NCBI GenBank assembly: GCA_046590575.1
Contig: JBKJUS010000061.1
Coordinates: 1 to 62,896, forward strand
Direction of reading: 5' to 3'
DNA length: 62,896 nucleotides
Source: DATLNF01 sp046590575
Lineage (GTDB): Bacteria; Actinomycetota; Actinomycetes; BP-191
How positions within the stretch are numbered: position 1 is the first letter of the stretch; the number at the start of each line of letters is the position of its first letter. Shown here piece after piece: positions 24,004 through 32,896 of this stretch. A program made the translations under genes and the position numbers. A model generated the notes under the pieces. It saw only the letters and a program-made list of their open reading frames with translations, was not told the DNA's origin and searched no databases.

Positions 24004-25293
24004 ATGCGCACTCGGCCGACCCTGCACGTCCTCGCGGCCGTGCTCGCGGGGAGTGCCGCCCTGGCGGCCGCGCCCGGCCGGGCTGCCCCGGCGCCCCGAT
24101 GGTCTGCGCCAGTCCTGATCAGCAGCGCCAAGGCCGCCCGGGAGGTCTCCCTGGTGCTCAGCCCGACCGACCCGCAGTTCCTCGTGGCCTGCGCGCCGTC
24201 CGGCGTACCGAGCACCGGCAACGGCCAGTCCTACTTCCACGCCACGAGGAACGGTGGCCGGTCCTGGGCCACTGTCGACGTCGAGCCGTCGGCGACGGAC
24301 ACCCGCAAGGCGGCGTTCGAGGGCGGCGACTGCGACGTAGCGTTCGACCGGGGCGGCACGCTCTACTCGGCGGACACCTGGCTGGGCAACCTCTCCGTCG
24401 GTGCCAGCACCGACAGCGGCAAGACGTGGAGCGGTACGGCGTTGGCCGTCACGGCCCCGGTCGTCGACCGGCCGTGGCTCGTCGGCGGTCCGAAGGGCAC
24501 CGTCTACCTCAGCTACCACGACGTGCAGTGCTGCATGCCGTCGGCGATGTGGTTCACCAAGTCCACTGACTTCGGCAAGACGTTCTTGCCCGCGGTGCCG
24601 ATCCCTACTCTTGGTCCAGAGGGCGCCTTCATCTGGGAGGGCAACTTCGTCGTCGCCCCCAACGCCAAGGACATCTACCTCACCTACTCGCGTCGCCTCG
24701 CCCCGACCGGCGTGGACACCGGCATGGACATCTTCCTGGCGTCGAGCCGTGACGGCGGGCTGACCTGGTCGTCGACCCCGGTGGCCTCGCTGGCCAACGC
24801 GACATCATCGATCTACCCGTCGATCGGTCTGGACGGCGGCGGTGGGCTGCACATCGTCTACGCCGCCCCCGGCGAAGAGGCCAACCCGGTCTTCTGGACG
24901 ATGTCCGGCGACCGTGGGAGGTCGTGGTCCACCCCGCGATCTCTGGTCAGCGGAGCGACCGGCCAGGCGCCATGGGTCGTCGGCGGCGCGCGACGCGGCG
25001 AGGCCGCAGTCGTGTGGCTGGGCACCCCTGATGCGGAGGCGGACAACGAGTCCGACTGGTACTTCTACGCGTCGCGGATCAAGCCGGGTCGTGGTGGCCG
25101 CCCGTCGGTCAACACCGGTCGTACGACGTCGGCGCCGCTCTACACCGGCGACCAGATCGCACCGGAGTTTGAGATGGTCACGCTGGACAAGCAGGGCCGG
25201 ATGCACATCGGGATGGCGGTCTACCGCCAGCCGGAGTCGGGCCGGACGGGTTGGGCGATCTACCACCAACGCGAGTTGACCATTCCTCGCTAA
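24004..25293 (+). CDS. Secreted Asp-box beta-propeller protein (sialidase-like fold) 2
   Basis: 429 residues with a signal peptide ending near GRAAPAP. Asp-box motifs recur (TRNGGRSWAT, STDSGKTWSG, SRDGGLTWSS, SGDRGRSWST), giving a BNR-type propeller. DRPWLVGGPKGTVYLSYHD parallels the first propeller in this block. No membrane anchor or sorting signal is seen. The ATG at 24004 lies 14 bases after GAGGAG. As with its neighbours, 'sialidase' would be a fold label only. Confidence 0.75.
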   Translation: MRTRPTLHVLAAVLAGSAALAAAPGRAAPAPRWSAPVLISSAKAAREVSLVLSPTDPQFLVACAPSGVPSTGNGQSYFHATRNGGRSWATVDVEPSATDTRKAAFEGGDCDVAFDRGGTLYSADTWLGNLSVGASTDSGKTWSGTALAVTAPVVDRPWLVGGPKGTVYLSYHDVQCCMPSAMWFTKSTDFGKTFLPAVPIPTLGPEGAFIWEGNFVVAPNAKDIYLTYSRRLAPTGVDTGMDIFLASSRDGGLTWSSTPVASLANATSSIYPSIGLDGGGGLHIVYAAPGEEANPVFWTMSGDRGRSWSTPRSLVSGATGQAPWVVGGARRGEAAVVWLGTPDAEADNESDWYFYASRIKPGRGGRPSVNTGRTTSAPLYTGDQIAPEFEMVTLDKQGRMHIGMAVYRQPESGRTGWAIYHQRELTIPR

Positions 25294-25373
25294 GGACTCA
25301 CCTCGCTCTTGATGGGGTACCCCGCAAACGCCCGCCCACGGCACTCTGCGGACGTCTGATGTCCACACCGCGC

Positions 25374-25994
25374 TCACTGCGGACGCGCGACGTCCGCAGT
25401 CTTCGGTACGCGAGCTGAGATATCCACAAGCGTGCTACCGCGGCTGCCGACTGACGGCGGCTGCTCCGGGTCCCAACGCCTTAGGAGCTGCTCCGCGACG
25501 TCGCGGAGAGGGCCGCTGTCGTTCACCACCACGAAGTCCTCGAGTGCCAACTCGTCGAGGGTTGCCGTCACCTCAGCGACTCGGGAGAGGTGCCGATCGA
25601 GGATCTCCGGTGAGACGTCGAGTGCATGCCGGGCGAGCAGCCGCGCCTCGATGACATCGAGCGGCGCCACCAGCCGCATCAGGGTGAACGACCCGTCGGG
25701 GACGGCTGCCCGGTAGCGACTCCACTGCGCGACTGACGTGACGAGGCGCGCGAGCACGAGGAGCCGCACCCGGCGAGCGGCGTACTGCGGCCACACCGCG
25801 GCCAGATTGTCGGCGATGAGCGCGTGCGAGTGCGGGTCCCTGTCGGAAGCCGGGTGCACCTGGCCAAGCCAGTCGAGGTCGATCATCGCGCTCGGCACGT
25901 CGCGCTCAGCGAGCAGGTCGCCCACGGCCTCGGCCACCGATGTCTTGCCGACGCCCATCACGCCCGAGATGACAAGCACGCGCGGCGCGATCAC
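25374..25994 (-). CDS. Small P-loop kinase-like ATPase
   Basis: 206 residues with Walker A GVMGVGKTS near the N-terminus (VLVISGVMGVGKTSVAEAVG) and a likely Asp-containing strand (MIDLDWLG). The lid-like segment RLLARHALDVSPEILDRHL resembles small nucleotide or sugar kinases of the AAA_18/adenylylsulfate-kinase-like group. No exact substrate can be given. The GTG start overlaps the stop of the HAD gene (GTGA). The last eight codons coincide with a strong palindrome (25376-25400). A phosphatase-like and a kinase-like gene made together could act on related metabolites, but this is inference. Confidence 0.72.
   Translation of the reverse strand: MIAPRVLVISGVMGVGKTSVAEAVGDLLAERDVPSAMIDLDWLGQVHPASDRDPHSHALIADNLAAVWPQYAARRVRLLVLARLVTSVAQWSRYRAAVPDGSFTLMRLVAPLDVIEARLLARHALDVSPEILDRHLSRVAEVTATLDELALEDFVVVNDSGPLRDVAEQLLRRWDPEQPPSVGSRGSTLVDISARVPKTADVARPQ
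25376..25400. terminator. Perfect 10-bp-arm palindrome at a convergent gene boundary
   Basis: Arms ACTGCGGACG and CGTCCGCAGT with a five-base loop. It overlaps the 3' end of the kinase gene and lies 80 bp after the stop of the convergent propeller gene, so it could end transcription from both sides. No U-tract. Confidence 0.5.
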
Positions 25995-26695
25995 GCTAGG
26001 CCGGCCAGCAGGTCCGCGTGCGAGGCGATGACCGCATCAGCGTCTGGTTCACCTGGCGGCGGCGGGTCGTCGTACGCCGCGGTGTAGCGCACCGAGCGCA
26101 TCCAGAAGGCCCGGGCGCCGCAGACGTCCGTGCGCCACAGGTCGCCGACATGGAGAGCGTTCGCCGGCGCGACATCCAGACCCGACAGTGCGCAGGAGAA
26201 CATCGCGGCCGACGGCTTGCACACACCGACCTCGTCGGAGAAGGCCCACACGTCGACAAGGTCGGCCAACCCCACGCTCGCGAAGAGCTGGCGGATGACC
26301 CGACCGGGGGAGAACCCCGAGTCGCACACGACCGCGACGCCGATGCCCCGAGACCGGAGCTCTGTCAGCACATCGACGGCGCCTTCGCAGGCGCTGACCC
26401 CGGTGATCAGCGACGCCTCCTCGAAGTCGCGGGTGAGCGACGCGACCAACGATTCATCGCCGGCGAGTCCGTGCCGGGACAGCAGCCACTTCGCGATGTG
26501 TGCAGAGACGAAGTTCTCCGCGCGCAGCCAGGCGTCGTGGTGGCGCTGCCAGCCCTCGGTTATCTCGCCGCGGGCCTGCTCGATCGGGATCCCGGCGGCG
26601 GCCGAGAGCGCATCGACGCGTCGTTCCTTCGCTGCTGTCTCGTCGTGGGGCAGCAGCAGGGTGTTCCAGCAGTCGTAGGTGACGGCGCGTAGCAC
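25991..26695 (-). CDS. HAD-superfamily hydrolase
   Basis: 234 residues of the haloacid-dehalogenase superfamily with a helical cap after motif I. Motif I is YDCWNTLL (nucleophile Asp present; the usual acid/base Asp two residues later is Trp). Motif II is the Ser in VVCDSGFSP, motif III the Lys in GVCKPSAAMF and motif IV GDLWRTDVCGA. The DxW form of motif I is unlike most phosphatases and closer to dehalogenase-like members, which lack the second Asp. GTG start. It probably forms a transcript with the downstream kinase-like gene and the upstream propeller gene (33 bp gap). Confidence 0.85.
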   Translation of the reverse strand: MLRAVTYDCWNTLLLPHDETAAKERRVDALSAAAGIPIEQARGEITEGWQRHHDAWLRAENFVSAHIAKWLLSRHGLAGDESLVASLTRDFEEASLITGVSACEGAVDVLTELRSRGIGVAVVCDSGFSPGRVIRQLFASVGLADLVDVWAFSDEVGVCKPSAAMFSCALSGLDVAPANALHVGDLWRTDVCGARAFWMRSVRYTAAYDDPPPPGEPDADAVIASHADLLAGLA

Positions 26696-26728
26696 CGGGC
26701 CAGCCTACGAGACGGCGCTCCCTTGCTC

Positions 26729-28174
26729 TCAGCGGGGCGCGGACCGGCGCACGGCACCAGAATTCGGGAAGCCCGCCGGGGCAAATCGGGTGAAGAGATC
26801 GCTGACGCCGTTGTCATGGTTGCCGTTGCGGGTGTCCGGCCAGGCGACAAGCGCGCCTGTGGCCTCGGAGACCATGGCGAGCCGGTCGCCGATATAGCCC
26901 GTCTGGGCTTGGCCGACGCTACCCACTGACGTGTCGAACATCGTGGGGGAGACCGGCCGGTTCGGCGTCCAGGTCAGGCCGCCGTCGGCCGACGACGTGC
27001 CGTAGGGCTGGGCCCACCGGTTCTTCGGATCGTTGCGCCGGTCGAGCCACACGACGTCGACCCGCCCGTTGGGCGCGACGTCGACCCATGGCATGACCTG
27101 GTCGCTTCGAGGCGTCAGGGGGTCGTCGTTGAGCCGACGCGCCGCCGTCCAGGTCGCTCCGCGGTCGGTCGTGCGGTAGAGGTAAAGGTCCCAGTCACCG
27201 CCGCGGCGACGATCGGTGATGACCAGGTAGGCCCGAGAGCCATCACGGGGGTCGACAGCAACAACCGGAAACGGCAGCACCGTCTGCACGTTGGCGACGA
27301 TGCCGCCGCCCACCTTGGTGTCGATCTCCACGTCGGAGAAGGTACGACCGCCGTCGGTCGAGACGGCGGCGTGCGCGCTGAACGGGAAGACGTCGGGTCC
27401 GTCCTGCAGCTCGCCGAGGACGACCGCCGCAACCTGGGGGAAGGCCTCGGTGAAGTCCTGGTAGGCCAGGTACACCTCGCCGCCCGGTCCGACGTCGAGC
27501 TGCACCCGTCCGGTCACCTGCTCGGTGATGGGTGCGACCGTGACCGGCGGCGTGAACGTCGCACCCCGGTCGGCCGTGGAGATGACGGTGGCCCGACGGA
27601 AGGGCGGTCGGCCGTTGGGGATGTACGCGATGTAGACGGTGCCGGCCCGCGGGCCGGTCGAGGTGTCCACGGCAACTGCGGTGGAGAAGACCGACGGCAC
27701 TAAGAGGTCGCGGTTCAACGCGAAGGTTCGGCCGCCATTGTCAGAGCGCGCCAGGAAGAGGTTGCGCTCGCCTGCTGCGTTGATCGCGTTGTACGCGACG
27801 TACAGCGAGCCATCACGCGCGAAGGCGGCCAACGTGAGCCCGCACTTCGACACGTTCTTCGGGAGCTCGAGCTGGCGAGAGGTCCAGGTCCGGCCGCGGT
27901 CCGAAGACCTGTGTACGAAGCACGAGGAGTCGACCCGGTTGGAGCTGGTCACCACCATGGTGCCTGGTCGGGTGGGGTCCACGGTCAGCGTGTGGTCGTA
28001 GTGCTGACGAACCGCTAGCGGATTTTGGTTGATCCGGACGTCGGTGCGCGGAGCCTCCGGCGGGGGAGCCGAGTACACCGCCGTCACGGGCACCAGGACG
28101 GCTAAGCCACTGCTGACCAGCGCCAGGCGCCCGGCGAGCGGGCGCCGACGGCGGGTGCTGTCGAAGAGGGTCAT
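26729..28174 (-). CDS. Secreted Asp-box beta-propeller protein (sialidase-like fold) 3
   Basis: 481 residues. An Arg-rich N-terminus and hydrophobic core ending near AVYSAPP mark a signal peptide. Six Asp-box motifs are visible (SSDRGRTWTS, SDNGGRTFAL, ADRGATFTPP, STDGGRTFSD, TTDRGATWTA, SADGGLTWTP), consistent with a six-bladed propeller. It differs from the other two in lacking the DRPW segment. The ATG at 28174 follows GAAGGGG. Divergent from the ECF sigma gene over 90 bp. Enzymatic activity cannot be claimed. Confidence 0.76.
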   Translation of the reverse strand: MTLFDSTRRRRPLAGRLALVSSGLAVLVPVTAVYSAPPPEAPRTDVRINQNPLAVRQHYDHTLTVDPTRPGTMVVTSSNRVDSSCFVHRSSDRGRTWTSRQLELPKNVSKCGLTLAAFARDGSLYVAYNAINAAGERNLFLARSDNGGRTFALNRDLLVPSVFSTAVAVDTSTGPRAGTVYIAYIPNGRPPFRRATVISTADRGATFTPPVTVAPITEQVTGRVQLDVGPGGEVYLAYQDFTEAFPQVAAVVLGELQDGPDVFPFSAHAAVSTDGGRTFSDVEIDTKVGGGIVANVQTVLPFPVVAVDPRDGSRAYLVITDRRRGGDWDLYLYRTTDRGATWTAARRLNDDPLTPRSDQVMPWVDVAPNGRVDVVWLDRRNDPKNRWAQPYGTSSADGGLTWTPNRPVSPTMFDTSVGSVGQAQTGYIGDRLAMVSEATGALVAWPDTRNGNHDNGVSDLFTRFAPAGFPNSGAVRRSAPR

Positions 28175-28264
28175 GATCGCCCCTTCGACAATGCCTGGAG
28201 AAATCCTCCATCCGGAGGGCGGTAGTCGTGAACCGATTGCCGCCTGCCCTGCGACAGTAGGGGT

Positions 28265-28801
28265 GTGCACGCCTACGACGACCCGCGCAGCGACGTCGAG
28301 CTCCTGGCGGCGGTGGCGGAGGCTGATCGCGACGCGATGAGCGTGCTCTACGCCCGCCACGCACCGTGGCTGGTGCTCAGACTGAGCCGTCGCTGTGCAG
28401 ACCCGTCGGTCGTCGACGAGACCGTCCAGGACACCTTCCTCGCGGTGTGGCGCAGCGCCCGCAAGTACACAGGTCAGGGTGAGGTAGCGGCCTGGATGTG
28501 GGGCATCGGCGTACGACGACTGATCGACACCCTGCGTCGGCAGCCGGCGGCCACCGTCGTGCTCGCCGAGCCGACCCGGACAGAGGTCTCGGCTGAGGAG
28601 CAGGTGCTGCTCGGGGTCGAGTACGGCGACCTTGCCGGTGCGCTCCACAACCTGTCGCCGGAGCTGCACGCCGTGGTCCAGGCGACCGTGCTCGACGGAC
28701 TGACGACACGGGAGGCCAGCCGGCTCCTCGGCATCCCGGCCGGCACCGTGAAGACCCGAATGATGCGCGCCCGTGCGGCGTTGCGCGAGGAGCTGGCATG
28801 A
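28265..28801 (+). CDS. ECF-type RNA polymerase sigma factor
   Basis: 178 residues with region 2 (about 20-90: ADPSVVDETVQDTFLAVWRSARKY) and region 4 (about 120-175: LDGLTTREASRLLGIPAGTVKTRMMRARAAL, a helix-turn-helix). No region 3, as expected for group 4. It heads an operon in which every junction overlaps by 4 bp and is followed by a zinc-finger anti-sigma, so it likely drives its own operon in response to an envelope signal. GTGAACCG and CGACAGT upstream (about 28226-28259) could be its own promoter, but this is weak. GTG start at 28265. Confidence 0.92.
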   Translation: MHAYDDPRSDVELLAAVAEADRDAMSVLYARHAPWLVLRLSRRCADPSVVDETVQDTFLAVWRSARKYTGQGEVAAWMWGIGVRRLIDTLRRQPAATVVLAEPTRTEVSAEEQVLLGVEYGDLAGALHNLSPELHAVVQATVLDGLTTREASRLLGIPAGTVKTRMMRARAALREELA

Positions 28802-29637
28802 CCACTGCACCGGGGACCTGGCACCTCGACCAGGGACTCGTCCGCCGCTACGTCGACGCCGCCATTGATACGGTGACCGCCGCGTCCGTCGAGGCGCACC
28901 TGTTGCGCTGCGCCGACTGTCGCCGGTCGATCGCCGACGAGTCCGCCGACTCCGCAAGCGCGACCCGACGCTCGCGGATCTGGGAAGGCGTCGTCGACCG
29001 GCTGGATGCACCTCGCGTTGGCTTCCTGGAGCGGCTGCTGCACCGCGTGGGTGTCCGCGAGGGTGACGCCCGACTGCTGGCCGCCACGCCGTCGCTGCAG
29101 GTCTCCTGGCTGACGTCGCTGCTGCTGGTGCTCGGCTTCGCGGTCGCGGCCGCTCGGGGCCGGGACTCGGCGGCGGCGCTGTTCCTGCTAGTCGCGCCGC
29201 TGCTCCCGGTGGCCGGTGTCGCCGCGGCCTATGGCGCGGACATCGACCCGGCCTACGAGCTGAGCATCGCCGCGCCGTACCGGGCTACCCGCCTGCTCCT
29301 GCTGCGCAGCCTGTCGGTGCTGGTGGCCAGTCTTGGTCTGGCCGGGGTTGCCGCGCTCGCGCTGCCAGTGACGGGTTGGTCGCAAGTGGCCTGGCTGCTG
29401 CCGGCGCTCGGCCTCACCCTGACGACGCTGGCTCTGTCCACCCGCCTGTCGCCGGCCGTGGCCGCTGCCGCGGTGTCGCTGACCTGGGCGTCTGTGGTTC
29501 TCAGGTTCTTTCGGCTCGACCGCACCGCTGACATCGCCAGCGGCGGAGCCCAGCTGGCCTTCCTGGCACTCATCCTGGCGGCCGCTGCGGTCGTCGCCGT
29601 ACGCCGCGACCAGTTCGACACGAGGAGCCCCGCATGA
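28798..29637 (+). CDS. Membrane-bound zinc-finger (ZAS-type) anti-sigma factor
   Basis: 279 residues. The N-terminus holds HLLRCADCRR, the H-x3-C-x2-C core of anti-sigma zinc fingers (zf-HC2), at about residues 34-43. After a short linker come about six hydrophobic membrane segments (from LTSLLLVLGFAVAAA onward), many more than the single helix of typical RseA/RsrA-like anti-sigmas. The membrane half may sense the state of the ABC system encoded next to it. ATGA overlaps with the sigma gene before and the ATPase gene after suggest balanced synthesis. Confidence 0.85.
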   Translation: MTTAPGTWHLDQGLVRRYVDAAIDTVTAASVEAHLLRCADCRRSIADESADSASATRRSRIWEGVVDRLDAPRVGFLERLLHRVGVREGDARLLAATPSLQVSWLTSLLLVLGFAVAAARGRDSAAALFLLVAPLLPVAGVAAAYGADIDPAYELSIAAPYRATRLLLLRSLSVLVASLGLAGVAALALPVTGWSQVAWLLPALGLTLTTLALSTRLSPAVAAAAVSLTWASVVLRFFRLDRTADIASGGAQLAFLALILAAAAVVAVRRDQFDTRSPA

Positions 29638-30497
29638 GCACCACTGTGGTTGTCGATCGCGTCACCCGCAGCTTCGGGCGGACCCAGGCCCTCGACGGGG
29701 TGAGCTTCACCGCCGCCCGCGGTGTCACTGGCCTGCTGGGTCCCAACGGCGCCGGCAAGACGACGCTGCTGCGGATGATGGCCACCGTCCTCGCACCGGG
29801 GGGCGGCGGTCTGACACTCCTCGGCCTCGACCCGCACAGGCCTGACGAACGTCTCGCCATCCGCCGACGACTCGGCTACCTGCCGCAGGAACCGGGTTTC
29901 TACAAGCACTTCACCGCCTTCGAGTTCGTCGACTACATCGCGATCCTCAAGGAGATGACCGACCGGCAGTCGCGGCACGACGAGGTACGCCGGGTGCTTG
30001 CCCTCGCCGGTCTCACAGACGTCAGCGGTCGCAAGATCAAGGCCCTTTCCGGGGGGATGCGTCGCCGCGTCGGCCTGGCCCAGGCGCTGCTGGGCGATCC
30101 GGACCTTGTCGTCCTCGACGAGCCGACAGCGGGCCTGGACCCCGAGCAGCGGCTCCGCTTCCGCGAGCTCATCTCGGTCATCGGGGAAGGCCGCACGGTC
30201 ATTCTCTCGACGCACCAGACGGAGGACGTCGGTGCCCTGTGTTCTCGGGTGGTCGTGATGGACGCCGGGCAGACCCGGTTCGACGGGACACCGCGCGAGC
30301 TGCGCGATCTGGCGGCCGGCCGAGTCTGGCTCTCTGCCGAGCGGGCCGCCGACGTACACCTGTCCTGGCGCACCGGCGACGGTGAGCACCGCAACCTCGG
30401 CGACCACGCACCGGCCGGCGCGTCCCTCATCGAGCCGACCCTCGAGGACGGCTACCTGCTACTGCTCGGTGAGCGGGCTCTCGCGGACGCGGCGTGA
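29634..30497 (+). CDS. ABC transporter ATP-binding protein
   Basis: 287 residues, complete nucleotide-binding domain: Walker A GPNGAGKTT, Q-loop YLPQEPGFYKHF, signature LSGGMRRR, Walker B LVVLDEPTAGLDP, and H-loop STHQTEDV. The signature GGMRRR and the short C-terminal extension are typical of ABC-2 type exporters (drug, lantibiotic or polysaccharide export or immunity). Encoded with three membrane proteins, so probably the ATPase of one complex. GTGA overlap with the next gene. Confidence 0.93.
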   Translation: MSTTVVVDRVTRSFGRTQALDGVSFTAARGVTGLLGPNGAGKTTLLRMMATVLAPGGGGLTLLGLDPHRPDERLAIRRRLGYLPQEPGFYKHFTAFEFVDYIAILKEMTDRQSRHDEVRRVLALAGLTDVSGRKIKALSGGMRRRVGLAQALLGDPDLVVLDEPTAGLDPEQRLRFRELISVIGEGRTVILSTHQTEDVGALCSRVVVMDAGQTRFDGTPRELRDLAAGRVWLSAERAADVHLSWRTGDGEHRNLGDHAPAGASLIEPTLEDGYLLLLGERALADAA

Positions 30498-31318
30498 CGC
30501 GAACGGTTCTGGCGTCGTGGCCGCCCTCGGCGGTCGTCGTACGACGGTCGACCTCTCCTCGTCTCGTGTCGTTGGCGTGGGTCGAAGGTCGGCGACTGCT
30601 GTGGCACCCGATCGCGTTGGTCGGCTTCGGGCTCAGCGTCATCGCCCTGACCGTGGCGCGCTCGGCGGATCCGGGCCAGAGCTTCGTCGACCTCACCGGG
30701 GGAGGGTCGCCGGGCCTGTGGCTGCCGCCGGCGGTCTTCTTCGCCGCCAATCTGTGCGCCAGCCGCAGCCGACGCAGCGGCACCGACGAGATGTATGCCG
30801 CCGCGCCTATGGGACGCGACGCACGTACTGCCGCGCAGTGTGCCGCCGGGCTCTTCCCGGCGACGGCTGCGCTTGTCCTCGTCGTCTTCGCGGCGGTCTA
30901 CCTGACGCTGACGGGTGTCGGCGTGACCCCCGAGCCCACTCCGGCCGAACTTCTTCTGCTGCCGCTCAGCGTGGCTGGCGCCGCCGCACTCGGAGTGATG
31001 GTTGCGCGATGGCTGCCTTGGCGAGGGGCCGTGATGGTGGTGTTCGTCGCACTCGTCGCGATCTCGGTCGGCGTGAACAGTGGCGTGTCCCCGTGGTGGC
31101 TCAGCTATGTCTATCTAGCTGACTTCCACGACGAGAAGCTCACCATCTTCAGGGTGGCCGGCTCGTCACTGTGGCACGCGGTGTACCTGGTGGGGCTTGT
31201 GACGATGGCGGTCATCGGAGCACTGCTGCGCGACTCCTCCCACCGCGCTCGGCTGCTCTGCGTCGGCGCAGCGGTGACATTGCTCACCGCCAGTGCCGGC
31301 TGGGCCCAGCTGCCATGA
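30494..31318 (+). CDS. ABC-2 type membrane component, paralogue A
   Basis: 274 residues with about six membrane segments. After the N-terminal cytoplasmic stretch comes RLLWHPIALVGFGLSVIAL, then hydrophobic helices. Its C-terminal half parallels the protein encoded at 31926: RWLPWRG versus RWVPWRG, WHAVYLVGLVTMAVIGALLRD versus WHFAYIGGLCVMASIGALLRS, and a shared AGWAQL end. This shows a duplication. GTG start overlapping the ATPase stop. No transported substrate can be read from the sequence. Confidence 0.8.
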   Translation: MTRTVLASWPPSAVVVRRSTSPRLVSLAWVEGRRLLWHPIALVGFGLSVIALTVARSADPGQSFVDLTGGGSPGLWLPPAVFFAANLCASRSRRSGTDEMYAAAPMGRDARTAAQCAAGLFPATAALVLVVFAAVYLTLTGVGVTPEPTPAELLLLPLSVAGAAALGVMVARWLPWRGAVMVVFVALVAISVGVNSGVSPWWLSYVYLADFHDEKLTIFRVAGSSLWHAVYLVGLVTMAVIGALLRDSSHRARLLCVGAAVTLLTASAGWAQLP

Positions 31319-31929
31319 GGCATCGTCAGTTTCCGTTATTGGTCGGTGTGTTCGCTCGTTCGGCGCTGTGGCTTCCACTCGTCCCCATGGTCGTCATCGC
31401 CTACGGACTGTTGGTGTGGGCAGACCTGCGGGGTAGCACGGGTGCGATCCTGTGGCTGCTGCGGGCCGGCGCATTCCTGCTTGCCGTCGGTGTGACGCAC
31501 GTGCTCGACGACGCTGCAGCGACCTTCACGGCATCGTCGCCTACTCGTCTCGGCGTCCGCCGAGCCGCACCTATCGCCGTCATGCTCGCGGCGGTCGGCA
31601 TGGCGTGGCTCGGTCTGCTCGGCTACGGCGCGGGGCTGTCGACCGACCCTGTTCCCGCCGCGGGACTGACGGTCGAGCTGGGCACGCTGCTGGCGCTCGC
31701 CCTGGTGCAGGCCGCGTTGTTCGGTGCCGTCGCCGCAGGACCGGTCCTGATCGTGACGATATTGCTGGCGTTGCGCATGCCCGCGCGCTGGTCACTGCTC
31801 CAGGGCGAGCCCGGCGATGCGGTCTGGACGGCCGCGCACCAGCGCTGGCTGGTGCTTTTCGCCGTAGCCGTTGCTGCGCTGGTGTGGACGTCGCGGGATC
31901 CCGCGGCAAGGAGAGGGGTGCTGACGTGA
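31315..31929 (+). CDS. Membrane protein of the ABC operon
   Basis: 204 residues, five or six hydrophobic segments (LWLPLVPMVVIAYGLLVWA, LLAVGVTHVLDDAA, AVMLAAVGMAWLGLLGYG and others). It is shorter than the flanking paralogues and lacks their AGWAQL ending. The ATG at 31315 overlaps the previous stop (ATGA) and the stop overlaps the next GTG. Likely a second permease half or accessory subunit. Confidence 0.75.
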   Translation: MRHRQFPLLVGVFARSALWLPLVPMVVIAYGLLVWADLRGSTGAILWLLRAGAFLLAVGVTHVLDDAAATFTASSPTRLGVRRAAPIAVMLAAVGMAWLGLLGYGAGLSTDPVPAAGLTVELGTLLALALVQAALFGAVAAGPVLIVTILLALRMPARWSLLQGEPGDAVWTAAHQRWLVLFAVAVAALVWTSRDPAARRGVLT

Positions 31930-32861
31930 TCTACCTGATCCTGGCCGCAGTGGGCGGCGCGTTCTTCTTCGCCGGCCCGCTGATGGAGCGCAGCTGGTTG
32001 CCGGTACGACGCCAAGTCGCCGGGATGAGTGACCTCGCAGTACGGGGCCCCTCGATGGTGGTGCCCACGACCGTTCGGCGAACGACAGGCGGGTTGAAGG
32101 TGGTGCGCGCCCTCGCCCGCCGGGAAGCCAGGCGTCTGCTGCTGCACCCGGTGATGGTGATGTCGGTGCTGCTGAGCGCGTGGTGGGGCTGGGCCGTGCG
32201 TGATGGCTCGCCGACGGACACCTACAACAACCTCACCGGTGGGTTCCACATCCTCATCACCATCGGCGTGCTGGGCTGCCTCGTCGTGCACCTGACGGTT
32301 TCCGCACCTCGTCGCGCCGATCTCGAGGAGCAGTTCACCGCGACGCCGGTCAGCGATCTGACCCGCACGCTCGCGCTGCTGGTCGGCTGCCTCGCTCCAG
32401 CGGCGGTCTCCGCGTTGGTGCTCGCCTTCACCTGGCTCGCTGTCGACCGCTTCTCGGACACAGTGCTGCTGCGCGAGCCGAGTCTGTGGGCCTATGCCGG
32501 GGCGCCACTCACGGTGCTCGGCGGGCTGCTGCTGGGCGTCCTGCTCGGCCGCTGGGTGCCCTGGCGCGGCGCCAGCTTCCCTGCTCTCTTCCTGGTCATC
32601 GGGGCGCTGTATCTCCTGGCCGAGAACATCGGCCATAGCCCCTTCCTCGCGCCGTCCTTCGACCGAGCGGTCTACGACAAGGTCGGCGTCTACGAGTCCG
32701 GCAGTGAGCCGTGGCACTTCGCCTACATCGGCGGACTGTGCGTGATGGCCTCGATCGGGGCGCTGCTGCGCTCGCCCGGCCGGTACCGGGATCGGCTGCT
32801 CGGCTTCGGCGCGGTCGCCGTGCTGGCCACGGCGTACGCCGGCTGGGCCCAGCTAGCCTGA
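31926..32861 (+). CDS. ABC-2 type membrane component, paralogue B
   Basis: 311 residues and about six to seven membrane segments, with a longer N-terminal half than paralogue A (an extra hydrophobic helix IYLILAAVGGAFFFAGPLMERSW). It contains RREARRLLLHPVMVMSVLLSAWWGW, an amphipathic lead-in to the first permease helix. The C-terminal half is a close copy of the 30494 protein. GTG start at 31926 is fixed by the GTGA overlap. Last gene of the operon, followed by a perfect hairpin. Confidence 0.8.
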   Translation: MIYLILAAVGGAFFFAGPLMERSWLPVRRQVAGMSDLAVRGPSMVVPTTVRRTTGGLKVVRALARREARRLLLHPVMVMSVLLSAWWGWAVRDGSPTDTYNNLTGGFHILITIGVLGCLVVHLTVSAPRRADLEEQFTATPVSDLTRTLALLVGCLAPAAVSALVLAFTWLAVDRFSDTVLLREPSLWAYAGAPLTVLGGLLLGVLLGRWVPWRGASFPALFLVIGALYLLAENIGHSPFLAPSFDRAVYDKVGVYESGSEPWHFAYIGGLCVMASIGALLRSPGRYRDRLLGFGAVAVLATAYAGWAQLA

Positions 32862-32867
32862 CCGGCT

Positions 32868-32891
32868 AGGTCACGCAGAATCGCGTGACCT
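32868..32891. terminator. Perfect bidirectional hairpin between the ABC operon and lexA
   Basis: Arms AGGTCACGC and GCGTGACCT around AGAATC, centred in the 35-bp space between two convergent stop codons. It should serve as terminator for both transcripts; there is no long T-run on either side. Confidence 0.7.
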
Positions 32892-32896
32892 CATCG

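Noticed and set aside
21846..28174. Calling the three propeller proteins sialidases
   Set aside because: Asp boxes mark the fold only; the Arg triad and the Tyr/Glu nucleophile pair could not be placed.
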